Shown in pieces: positions 10,809-23,256 of a stretch of DNA of 64,000 nucleotides; positions within the stretch are counted from its first letter, which is position 1, and every line of letters starts with the position of its first letter. The translations under genes were made by a program, and so were the position numbers. A model generated the notes under the pieces. It saw only the letters and a list, made by a program, of their open reading frames with translations. It did no database searches and was not told the origin of the DNA. Source of the stretch: Trichobilharzia szidati (taxonomy: Eukaryota > Platyhelminthes > Trematoda > Strigeidida > Schistosomatidae); the NCBI GenBank assembly GCA_944472155.2, contig OX235275.1:55879228-55943227 (forward strand). Reading direction: 5' to 3'.

Positions 10809-13800
10809 CTGGAAGAAAAAAACAACACACCAACAGTTATTCATTTAGGATAAAGTAGGGAAACATCAGTAAGGACAATTATCGTTCATTTATTTATTGG
10901 GAATTACAAAGGCGTTTACAATAATGAGTTATCCGTTTCCCATAAGGTGGTGTAGGTAGGTAGGCAGGCAGGGTGATGGTGACACTGATATTTCTATGTC
11001 ACTTAACAGTGAGTGACCATCTTATGAGGGTATTTCCACTAAATAGACTACCGGTGATATGCTGAAACACTCACTAGAGGAGACTGGCTGACTGACTAAC
11101 CAGAGGAGACAACAATTTTCTCGTTTTACTCTTGAAAAAGTTACTGTTTTCCATTGATAAATCGAACTAACATATTTGTTGGGGGGGGGGGGGAGGTGTT
11201 AAAAATTGAAGCCAGACGCATTCATTATTATCATCAGTGGGGAATTTATTTTCAGATGACCAGAGAGAGTATATACACACCTAGGGACAATGACAATAAT
11301 AATAATAACAAAGCCATAGTGAGATGAAAACAGTCGTCTACTTACTTTGACGGGAAAAGTTTGTAAAGGTTTGTCGTTGACATCATACATGAAGGTTCCC
11401 AATACAACTCCGTCTTCATCGTATTCAGATTGCAAAGCCTGTAAACACAAATTGTATGGTAAAAGAAAGTTTACGTATGGCAACTAGCTGCAGTATTCAC
11501 GGAAAAGTTCACAATATTCGAACTATTAAGCCAACAGTCCTCGTGATATGATATGATATGGCTTTGAATTTATTGTGAAGCAATAATTAAAAGCGTTTGG
11601 TGCTTCGCGAATTCGACCAAGCGGATAGAATGTCGTATATTTTCGAGTTCTTGTTGTTGCAAAAACAACGAATTCAGACCACTTGTTTTCGTAAATGTTT
11701 AAAAGGTCGAAACTATTTAACTATCTGTCTATTCTGATTGAGCAGTGTTAACTGACATGCAATTAGTTTGGAAAAGCGTTAGGAGTCGCCAAGTCAAAGC
11801 ATGGATTCCGTAACTGTTGGTTTGACTTACACGTAGGCAGAGATGTCTGTCTGTCTCCTGAGATATGCTGAAAGCCAGTGACTTGATTCTTTTAGTGATG
11901 GTGATATGTCTCATATTGTTCCCAGTGTGGTACCAGTGCAGCATTCACTGTTTTTCTTAACTAACTAACTTCAAGATCTATTAAATCCTTATAGTTCCTC
12001 ACATAATTATTGCTTCTCTCCTACACTTCTAATCGTTTTAAGGGAGGGGTTTTGAATTTTGTGCGTCGGTGTTTAGGACGCTCGCCGACCATGCACATGG
12101 TTCGCGGTTCGATGCCCTGTGGACGCACACCTGATATCAATTGCCGGCCTCCTAAATTTTGGGCTACCCACATCACTTGTTGAAAATTTCATAGTTGTAC
12201 CAAAAATACTACGTGACACCAAGCTATAATCAAAGAAAAATATAAAAGTTAAATAAAATTTGCTTTATATGTGCTACAATAGAGTGAGCATTTCAACTTG
12301 GGCCGCTGCACTTCTGTGCAAAGTTCCGTGTTGTGAGACTCAATCAGTCTATTACAACAGTAAAGTAGGTGTTTTAGTCTCGACACCTATTGAATCAATG
12401 TGCACTGCATAGAAGAAGAGCGAATAGGATCGGATCTATGCATTGGCATCTGTGTGGGTGGTTGTCCAAACAACTGTCATTTGGTTTAATTTACATTTGA
12501 ACACTGAGAGGGCTGTAAGCCTTCGAAAAACTGATGTAGCCGTGTTAGATGACCTGACCTGTAGTGTCCTTCAGTCGCATTATTGAAATTATGGTTTATG
12601 TGTTTTGAAGAAAAGACACGGCGCCTGAAAAATGTCTGCAAACTAGGATGAAATAGCTGTCAGGTGGTTTTCCAATGGTTCTCTAACCGAGATCAACTCA
12701 TGGTGAAGTCCTGTCACTAGTCCAATTCCTGCAAACTGACACACTTGAATATCTGCATGTTTGTTTTTAGTGTTTATAAGGTCCAATATAAAATTGGAAT
12801 AGTCGCCACTCTTCTTAATGAGTGTTCACCGCATACCTAAGGTATTTCATCAAATACATTGTTTATACATTCAATATTGTTACTAGCGAGCATTAGATTA
12901 ATTTCCTTTAGTTTGGTTTGTAAGGGTTAGTTTTGCTTTTCCGAGTTGATCACGGATTGAAATCAGCTAGAGCGTCGGTGGCATAGCGGTTAGGACGCTC
13001 GCCGACCATGCACATGGTCCGGGGTTCGATCCCCGGCCGACGCACTCCTTTACCTCGCTAAGCCAGAAATAATGCTGGTGAAGAGGAAAGGTTGGGCATG
13101 TGGCTAGCAACCTCATCCTGTAAAATAGACACTGCTACAGAAGCTTCAAGGCACTAGCTTGAAGCCCTATGTTCCACTGGGGAACGTGAAGGAAAGAAAA
13201 GAAAGAGAACCATTGAAAACCAACCAGGGAGTACTGGACATCTGTTTCATCCTAGTTTTGAGAGTCATCGCCAGTACTCACCCACCGCCAGGGTTCGAAC
13301 CCAGGACCTTCTGGTTAGAAGGTAAGATCGTAGACTATTAAGCCACTGGGACACGACTCAACAGTCAGCTGATGAATTCTAACTTCTACCAATTCGTGAT
13401 TTAGCGCAACCAATATCATCGGTGGGGACTTCATCCTCACACTTGACTGGATGGACCTCGCCGGTCATTGCTTTTAGCGGTCGCGCTAAATCACGAATTG
13501 GTAGAAGTTAGAATTCACCAGCTGACCATTTTACTGGGTCCCAGTAACTGAATGATATACGAGGTTGCCTTTTAATCGGAAGTTCCTGGTTTCGAACTCT
13601 GGCGTTGAGTGCGCGTACTGTCGATGATTCTCAAAACTAGGCTGATGAAACAGCAGCTGTCCAGTACTTCCTGGTTGGTTTTCAATGGTTCTCTAACTGA
13701 GGATATCAATCCGTGATCAACTCTTAATATCAAATTGTTAGTGTGTGTAAATATTTGTCTGTATGAGCGTATGTGATTTGTCAGTCATATGGAAAAGACG

Positions 13801-16800
13801 TTAATTCACAAATCCAACTATGCAAAAACCCACTTACTTTTACAAGGAAATCCTTTGGCGCTGAGTCCAATCTCCCAGTTGGCGCAAGTTCTTTCGGTAG
13901 ATGCTCTAATGTCACAGAAGTGATATTGATTGGATTCGACAGACGAATTATTACTTGACCTTTACTTCCGTGGAATGGCCAACAGTCACCGGGATTATTT
14001 CCAGGCTGTAAAATTGTTCTATATTGACAAAAACAAAAAAACACATTCAAGTGTTAGTTTGTAGGGATTTGATTGGTTACAGGATTTTCATCATGAGCTG
14101 ACATTAGTTAGAGAACCATTGGAAAACCTGGGAGTACTGGACAGCTGTTTCGTCCTAGTCTTCGGCTAGGGGTCAAGGTATGTCGTGAATTGGCAGAAGT
14201 TAGAATTCATGGGCCATTGGATCGGGTCCCAGTGGCTTAATGGTATACGAGCTCGCCTTGTAAACCAGAAGGTCCTGGGTTCGAACCCTGGCGGTGGGTG
14301 TGTACTGCTGAAGAGCCTCAAACTGGAACGAAACAGCAGTCCAGTACTCCCAGGTTTTCCAATGGTCCTCTAGCTAATGTCAGCTCATGATGAAAATCCT
14401 GTAACCAAAAAAAAAAACATATTTCAGTTGAGTCAAGCTAAAGATCATGAAAATATGATTCACTAATGATAACAATGCCAGTAAATAAGAGTAATGAAAG
14501 TAAGCGGAGGTGTGTAAATAAGACAGAAACTACACACATAGGTGGTGTGATTGGGTATCTTTGTCCCCGGTGTTACAATAATAAAGATGCAAGGATGTTA
14601 GATAACGACTGTACTTTTAAGCCAGATTCGACTAACTGTGAAAGCAATCGCCCTTAGATTCACGAAGTTATTTCACAAACTAGTTTACTTTGCGAGGTAG
14701 CTCTAATGGCTTTCGTTACAGAGACACCACTAAGCCAAATGAAGCCTTTAGCTATTCAATGGCGGTCTCCATTACATTAGAGCAGAGTGCTGAATTTTAG
14801 CAATATTTAATATCTTATGTGTTATCAGTCCGTCTTCTGACAGAAACACTAGTGTTCAAATGTGATTAGTGTATTTAGAGGTAGCTCGAAGCATATAAAC
14901 CCACCACAGGTGTGAACTTTGTCTGCATAGAAAGCGTTCTCTGCTACAAATTTTACAATTAGTCTCGCATCAAACAAAGTACTAGAAACGATCCACATAG
15001 CTATTTAACATCTCAGCCTTAAATATAAACAAAACAATTAGCCTCGTCCAATACAATACACCTTTTCTCACCATCTGCACAACTGTCGAAATAAGCAAAA
15101 TTTCGACTATCTTCAATGGCGTCATTTTCGAAGTAAGTGTAGACACGTCTGTTAAGAATTCTGTGCTGGTATTTTTTATGCAAATCCAACTGACTAAGTT
15201 CGATTTCAGTAGCTTGTTTGTTATGGTGGTAAGATCATCAAATGGTTTGTGATTTAACATTGTTCTTCAGTCAACAGAGATTTCATTGTCAACACTGGAC
15301 GAAACCGCCAGATGCTACACGTTCTTGGTTCCCTGCAGGGGAAGCAATCATTCCCTTCCATATATGTGTAAACAACAACCTGCCCATTCGTTAGCTTTGT
15401 CAGGTGTTTACGCTTCCTCAGTTAACATAAGATGGTAACATGGGAATGTCAGTAAAACAGTCATCGCGTAAATCTCACACACTTTGCAGAATTTTCTTCT
15501 TTCAAAACCTGCAATCCCCACCCGACACAGAATCGTAAACAAACCAGATTCAGTAAAAAAAAACTAACTTACCTAGGAGAATTACTAAGACGAACCAATG
15601 GCAACCCGAAAATGCTCAACAGGGATGCACCTTCGGTGTAAGTTTTTGTGCATCGAATGCCTATAATAGAACCTCCCGCAGATTCCAATGCATAATCTGG
15701 AAGACCGGTTCTATCTGCAGCAAATCTATGAAGTGCATCATCGATCATTTTTGCCAAGTTTATTTCATTTCCAAGTGAATTTGGCAGCCATTTATTCTCG
15801 TGATCTAAAGTAGGAGAAAGACGGCACTTCTCTGTGAATGTTTAAATCAAACACTTACCACCACCTCCACACCAGCAAACATAAAAATAGAGCTCAATGA
15901 TTACACACAAAAGCAGAAGGATTTCAGTCCTCGAGTACTCTACTGGACCAGACTGGACTGGACTGGAGTGTATGGCAAGATATGACAGCTAACGGGATGA
16001 AAATGCAAGCATATGTAGAACTAAGGAATTATATAACGGTAGACAGCGAGTAGAATGGTCGGTTTACAATCACGTAGAAGTACTAAGGCATAGCATTTTA
16101 ACATCACGATTTCAGACAAGAAGTACAGGATGTGTGAGGATGTACAGTTAGTAACATCATCGAAGAATCATATGACATCTTCATTTGACCACGGTTAGCT
16201 ATTCGATGAACAATACGACAGGCAGTGCTAATACAGACGGTTAGCTGACTGAATGTCACATCAACCTATATACATTTACTTACTTAATTTACTTTACTTC
16301 GGCTATCCTCTACGGGAGGATGAGCTGGCTTCATGAACATCTCGAATCATCGCTGCCCAGGCGCGGCGATCTGATGTAAGGTTTCGCGACAGGGTTATCC
16401 AATTCTTGTTCCACAGACGGAGTCCGTAGAAAAAACCGGGTGAGCACAGGGCGCGTCGCTTACCGGGAACGCCGTAGCATGGTGAGAGTCGTTTGTAAGA
16501 GAGTTCATGAAGTTTCATGGGAATTTGGTACGAGTGATGTCCCCAGAATCGCTCGGCCTTTTGTTTGAGAGTGCAGCTCTAGCCTTTACACAACCAAGTG
16601 TGACCTACAAGGCAGTAGAAGTGGAGTAGGGAGTCCACTATCCATTGGCAGCCGGTGATCGGAGTTCGGTTCATACGCCTTTTTGAGTGGGGCCAGACAT
16701 CCAACAAGCCGTTTGTCCATACGTCTGCCGGTGAACTCCAGTGAGCTTCATACGCCAGTCGTTGGAGGTTTGGAATCAGGGTTTAGCCATCTCCCCTAGA

Positions 16801-19800
16801 CTGTCATCCAATGGGCAATCAACCCGGTGAAGAGCGCCGGGCATCCGCTTTCGCCCTCTCACTTTGGTGAAAAACACCTCCGCCACGTGAAGGCAGTGAG
16901 TAGGACTTCCTCAGGAGAGGCTATGTAAGACACCCGGTCATATGGGAGCATTTCAAGAGGTGTGCGGAGGGGTGGCCAACCCGCAGTGCAAGGCACCCAC
17001 CCCCGACCATCCTGACTACTGAACTAGACGCCGACGGGAAGCACTTTGTGTTGCTTGACGTTATTTCACTTTTCACAAATGTGTCACTGTTAATGAAAAG
17101 ATTCACTCTGTTTGTGATTTAGCACAACTGGATATCCTATACCTAAGCATTCATTGTCTGAGGGAGTTACTATTACTCTGTCTGTCCTAAGGCGGTACAG
17201 TTTGCGTTCAATAACGAATTCTATTTTCAAATAGATGGCATAGTGATGCGAAGTCCATTAGCAGCGCCCCTGTTTTGCAGATATGTCATCTTTGACAAGT
17301 TTAGAATATACTGCATTAAAGGATTGTACAGGAAAGGCTGACATATAATATCTGCAGTATATGGACGACATATTCATAATGTGCAGAGATAGATAAGGTC
17401 GAAGCCGAGATAATGTTAGAAGAATTTAATTCGTGCTACACCGGAACATGTCGATAATGATGGCACACGTCTCTTGGAAGTGAATCTGCTTCAACGGGCT
17501 GATGGAACTGTAGAGAAATCGATTTATAGAAAGCCACCTTGAACGGGACAATATGTACATTTCAATAGCTTCATCCTAGTCCAATAGAAAGAGAGTCTCT
17601 TTAGAACATTATTCGATACAGCAAGAAGAAAGGATAAGATCAAGTAGCACACTAGACTACTACTACACTACCACTACTTCTATCACTTGACTCGATTGGT
17701 AGTAGTAATTTCCATATTTCCTGTATGAGTGATTAGTCATTCCATATTAGATTGTTTATTAGATGTATCACACAGTGAAACAGTATTATTTACTGGGAGA
17801 CACAGTTTCTAACAAAATTTATTGCTGTTCATAATCATTTCATCAATTATAATCACACGACTTCGAAACTTGAGTTTTATAGTTTTCTTTATCCTCTCCT
17901 ATTTGTCGTCATCATAGGGGTAGCAGAATTTTCCAGATATCGGGGACAGGTGTTGAATCATTGCTATTACACGTGTTGGTTTGCAGTTGATTCGATAAAC
18001 AAAGCTTCTGTTAGCAATATCTTCCCCCACCCTGTGACATTAGATTTTAAAACTGTCATCCTATCCCATCCCATTGTATGGTTGTATGTAATTGCATGTG
18101 GTGTAGTGCTATAGATGAACTATTCTCTAGATTTCTTATCTTATTCGGGTCAACTAATCTAGATTTTGCTGCTAGGTTTTTATGCTTGGCTAGTCTGTCT
18201 GACTGCCCCTGTTCTACTACTTTGACCTATGTATTTGATCTAACAATACATAGGTCAAAGTAGTAGAACAGGGACAGTCAGACTAGCCGAGCAAATAGGA
18301 GAAAACAAAGAAAACTATAAAACTCAAGTTTCGAAGTTGTGAGATTATAACTGACTTTAAGCCAGACTTTTGTGTACAAAAGAAGTATGTACAATCCCTA
18401 CTTCTGCCTTGACCGTAGAGGGATAGACATTTATTTATTTTGTTTATTTAGTTATTTTTTAAATCATGGAAAATTAACATTGTAATATATAGAAAATCAA
18501 AACAAATGATTCAGCGAAGAGACTCTTTTCAACGAATTTATTATCAAGCTGTACAATCGTATATATATGGTTTTTAAGAAGTTATATCCGGTGAGGGAAT
18601 TGAATCATAGGTGTGAATGCATGAAATAATAGTATGAAATGCAATTAAAACTAAAATGTTTGTGATTATAATCATAGTTTAATGTCAAGTGGCAAAATAA
18701 TTAATGTCTTATATAGAATAATACATAAGGTGTATAGATTTTGGAAAGGGGTACATAATCATAAGATTACTTTATCACGTCAATTGCTACTGCTAATACT
18801 ACTCTCACTTTGAACTGTCCCCGGTATTATTTCACTTGTCATTCTAAATCAATTCTTCTGTTTTACAACTTTAAATTGTATGTTATCAAATTTCACACAA
18901 TATTACGTAAAGTTTTTATTTTTCGATTTGTCTACTGATCTTATAATTGCACACCTTTTTCAATTTCTATCCATTCTATGAATTATTCTATATATGACAT
19001 TAATTTGCTTTGCCACTTGACATTTAACTACGATTATAATCACAAACATTTTAGTTTTAATTGCACTTCATATTATTATTATTTCATGCATTCACACCTA
19101 TAATTCAATTCCCTCACCCGATATAACTTCTTAAAAAAAACCCATATATATACGATTGTACAGCTTGATGATAAATTCGTTGAAAAGAGTCTCTTCTCTG
19201 AATCATTTGATTTGATTTTCTATTTAGTTATTCTATGTACTATTCCCTTATTACTACGATTATTATTATTATTATTACTATTCTCACTCTGAATATTTTC
19301 CACTTGACCCACTTGACATTTTAAACCCAAAATTATTAATTTTTATATTTTTATTTTTACAACGTTGAATTCTATCTTATCAAATTTCACACCATGTTAT
19401 GTAACATTTTATATTCGTCTACTAATCTTATAATTACGTACCCCTTTTCAAAATCTATAGACCTAATGTATTATTCTATATACGACATTAATTATTGTGC
19501 CACTTGGCATTTAACTACGATTATAATCACAAACATTTTAGTTTTAATTGCATTTCATACTATTGTTATTATTCTATGCATTCACACCGATGACTCAATT
19601 CCCTCACCGGATATAATTTCTTACAAAACAACCATATATATACGATTGTACAGCTTGATAATAAATTCGTTGAAAAGAGTCTCTTCGCTGAATATTGTGT
19701 TCTTATAATTGATGTGATTATGAACAATAAATTTCGTTCAAAACTTTGTCATCCAGTAAATAATACTGTTTCATAAGAAAAAGGCAGAGCGAAAAGGCAC

Positions 19801-22800
19801 AAACAACGAAGAAAATTTTCTTTTCGATGATTCATTTTCATGAGCTGTACAATCGGAATTATAATTAACAAAGAAATCTTTAGACCAATCAGATACTAGT
19901 AAATTTTGTCCTTGGAAAATTGTATTACATAATGTAAGGTGTAAGAAGGGATGACTAATTGTAAATTAGAAAGGAGACAGAAGTTGGCATGACATAATAC
20001 GTGTGAGATAATGAATAATCAATAAGCTCGTGTAAAATGGACAGGAACTGTTTCACTGTGTGATGCATCTCATAAACAAACTTACATGGGATTATTTACT
20101 ACCACAGTGCCCAAGTTTTACACATATATTAATATGACTCATTCTTATTGCACGTGTGTTGGGTGTAGATTATTCGACGAACAAAGATCCAGTAATCAAC
20201 CCCTGTCCCTCTCTCTCTCCACCTACCTACATTACATTTTAGAATTTTAACCCTCTCCTACCATGCTATTGTGTGGTTGTGTGTAAATGCATACAGTGCA
20301 ATTGCTGAATGCTTTTTTCTGAATTACTTGTCTTCACCGGTTCAATCATTGTAACCTTATTTTTTTTATTTCCTTCACCTTCCCCAGTGGAACATAGGGC
20401 TTCAAGCTAGTGGCTTGAAGTCTCTGTAGCAGTGTTTATTTTTACGGGATGGATGGGGTTGCTAGCCTCATGCCCAACCTTTCCTCTTCACCAGCATTAT
20501 TTCTGGCTTAGCGAGGTAAAGGAGTGCGTCGGTCGGGGCTTGAACCCCGGACAATGTGCATGGTCGGCGAGTGTTCTAACCACTATGCCACCGACGCACG
20601 ATTGTAACCTTAGCTAAATTCTTATGTTCTGAGAGGCTATCTGACTACCCCTGACCTACAAGTTTGACCTATGTACTTGACGTCGCTCATGGTCATTGCA
20701 AAGTATTTTGTACATTGTATTATTTCGTCTAATTGGGTTAACCGACAAAGGTCCTTACACCTACAGAGCTTGTCCTATCTGAGTAGTGAGTTTGTAGGTC
20801 TAAATGCCACCACCCTAATTCCTGCTTTGTGTTAAGAATCCTACGTAGGGAGGTTCTCAGATGTCCCCTTCTTATATGGTAGAACTGTAGATGCCTTATA
20901 TTCTCTCTTATTTATGTTTTCATTATTAGTTTCCTCATTGCAAAGAAATATCAGAGACTGTTTCCAGCGAAAAGGCCTAGTACATAAAGTTACGTTTCAA
21001 GAGAGATAATGTTGTTACTCCATTGGTGAAACGTCGCTTGGAGAAAGCCATTAGACGAACCTATTTCTGTAGCTGATATTTTTGCTGCTCATAAACGCTA
21101 CAACAAAGGAGATATTGCAAGCGACAAAGGCAAAGAATAAGACATCGGTGATCCTCATCACATCATATCAAAAACAGTTTCCTAAATGGCTTTCCAGTAC
21201 TCATAATGGCATCCACCAGAGGAGCGCAGCTGCCCCACATACATGCCGTTTATTGGACTGTGATCATACGGTGACGATGATGATGAGTGGAAACTTCATA
21301 GTTTGTAATAAGCTGGGTAGTAAAAAAGCTTTTGGGGTTTCAGTGGAGCCTGTACAATCAGATCAGAGAAGGCGGATGGATCTGTGTGTACAAAAGGAGA
21401 CAGCAGCAGCAGCAGCTAGCTTAAATCATCTACCTTGGTAGAGGACACTTTGAGTTTATTTCACCTTTATAGTTTTCCTTCCCTTACCTCTTCTCTTTAC
21501 AAAGTCTTTCCTATTAATATTATTATTTTATCTTACATATTCTGCTAGTTTTCTTAGGATTTGTGCCAATCGAAAAATTATAGTTGAGTATTAATTAATC
21601 TTGGGTGAGAAGTGTTCAAACATGTGAAAATCTTCTTCTTTGGTCCTATACGGTTTACATATGTCAAATTTACTTAACTGTTTGGAAGTTTTCATCATAA
21701 GCTGACATCGGTTGGCTAGAGAACCATTGGAAAACCATCTGGGAATACTGGACAGCTATTTCACCCTGGTTTGAGACTCCGCCACAACAGTACGCACCCA
21801 CACGGTGAGGTTCGAACCCTAGATGTCCTGGTTACAAGGCTGCTAGTGAGCTAGCTAGCTTAGCGAGGTAAAGGAGTGAGTCGGCCGGGTATCGAACCCC
21901 GGACCATGTGCATGGTCGGCGAGCGTCCTAACCGCTATGCCACCGACGCACATTACTAATGTTGAAATTCCACTATTCCCTCTAATCTCTTACATTGACA
22001 CCATTCCATCAGATGCTTTACTTCTGGTGTGCACATTTTCAAAGGAGAGACATGCATCATACATTCACATTACAAATGAACAAGCGTTTGATGGAAATTG
22101 CTTCTGTAAACTTGAGGAGAATCGAGTTCCTTTGTCTATTGATAATTTTAAAGGATTTCGCGATTTTCACCTCATGACCCATATCGAGGAGATGAGTCAT
22201 GACAATACGGATCAAGAGGTGGAAATCGCGAAATCCTTTAAAATTATCAATAGACAAAGGGACTCGATTCTCCTCAAGTTTTCCGAAGCAATTCCTATCA
22301 AACGCTTGAAACCAGATTTAGGTGTTCAGAAAGAAGCAGTTATTAGTCTTTCCTTGCCCAACTGGGAGCTGGATGTCTTTATTCTTTCTTTCATTTGACT
22401 ACGTCATCTTTGTCTTTAACCTCACCCCTCTTTTATAATCTGTAATTTTGCTTGTCTCTTGTTTCTATGATTTGAGTTGAACTCAGTACATTGTTACCTA
22501 ATTTATTAGTCACTCAGCATCTTACGCATCTCTCATCTTTATTATGTAACTCCTTTACCATTGTATGCTTACATTTATTTTGTTTAAACTTGAACTGCCT
22601 GCGTATAAAACTGCATGAGCGCAATTCTCTGAGCACTGTTCGCTAATTGTGGAACATTCTGTCAACTGACATCATGAAAAAAGATTTGCAAGTATGTTAA
22701 AACTGTTTCTGTACATAAACCTCATAATTTCTTTAGACTGTAAGCAGTTGAGCTGATGAGAAGCCGACGAAATAAGCAATGATGGTACCATCTTCTTATT

Positions 22801-23218
22801 CTGTACAAATCTCCACTGTTGTTCTTGCTTTATTCAAATTCATCGTCTTTTGTTTAACCTTGCTCTTGGTCTGATCACCAACCAATCAGAATAGCCATTT
22901 CCAGCCAATAAGAACAATCCATACTGACGTTTTAGTGAGCCGACTTTATTATGGTTAGTTAAGTAAAATGTATCAATATTTCATGTGTTGTTCTTCCTTA
23001 AAATACACAGTCTCTTACATATTTGCAGTCCAGCCTTTGTCTTTTGATATTTGCATGGCTCAATGAATGAATCAATCAGAAGGCACAACGGATAAATAGA
23101 CGCATATTAGTGTATCAGTCGAGTTCATTACCGTTATTAGTAATCATGACAGGCGCAGACATTAACAAACTAGCGACGGCGTTTATTCACAATTCACTTC
23201 ATTTATATATAACAGGCA

Positions 23219-23256
<38 letters not shown>

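Noticed and set aside
12970..13045. tRNA gene, because of A- and B-box-like sequences
   Set aside because: No acceptor stem or anticodon arm can be folded, and the same sequence occurs many times in the window with a long shared tail; it is a SINE.
13203..13730. Terminal inverted repeats of a DNA transposon
   Set aside because: The inverted arms are two SINE B copies in opposite orientation and contain no transposase.
22753..22772. Second hammerhead (CTGATGA ... GAAA) after the PLE tail at 22.4 kb
   Set aside because: The nine bases between the two core boxes allow only one base pair for stem II and no cleavage site could be placed, although the position resembles the 1846 candidate.
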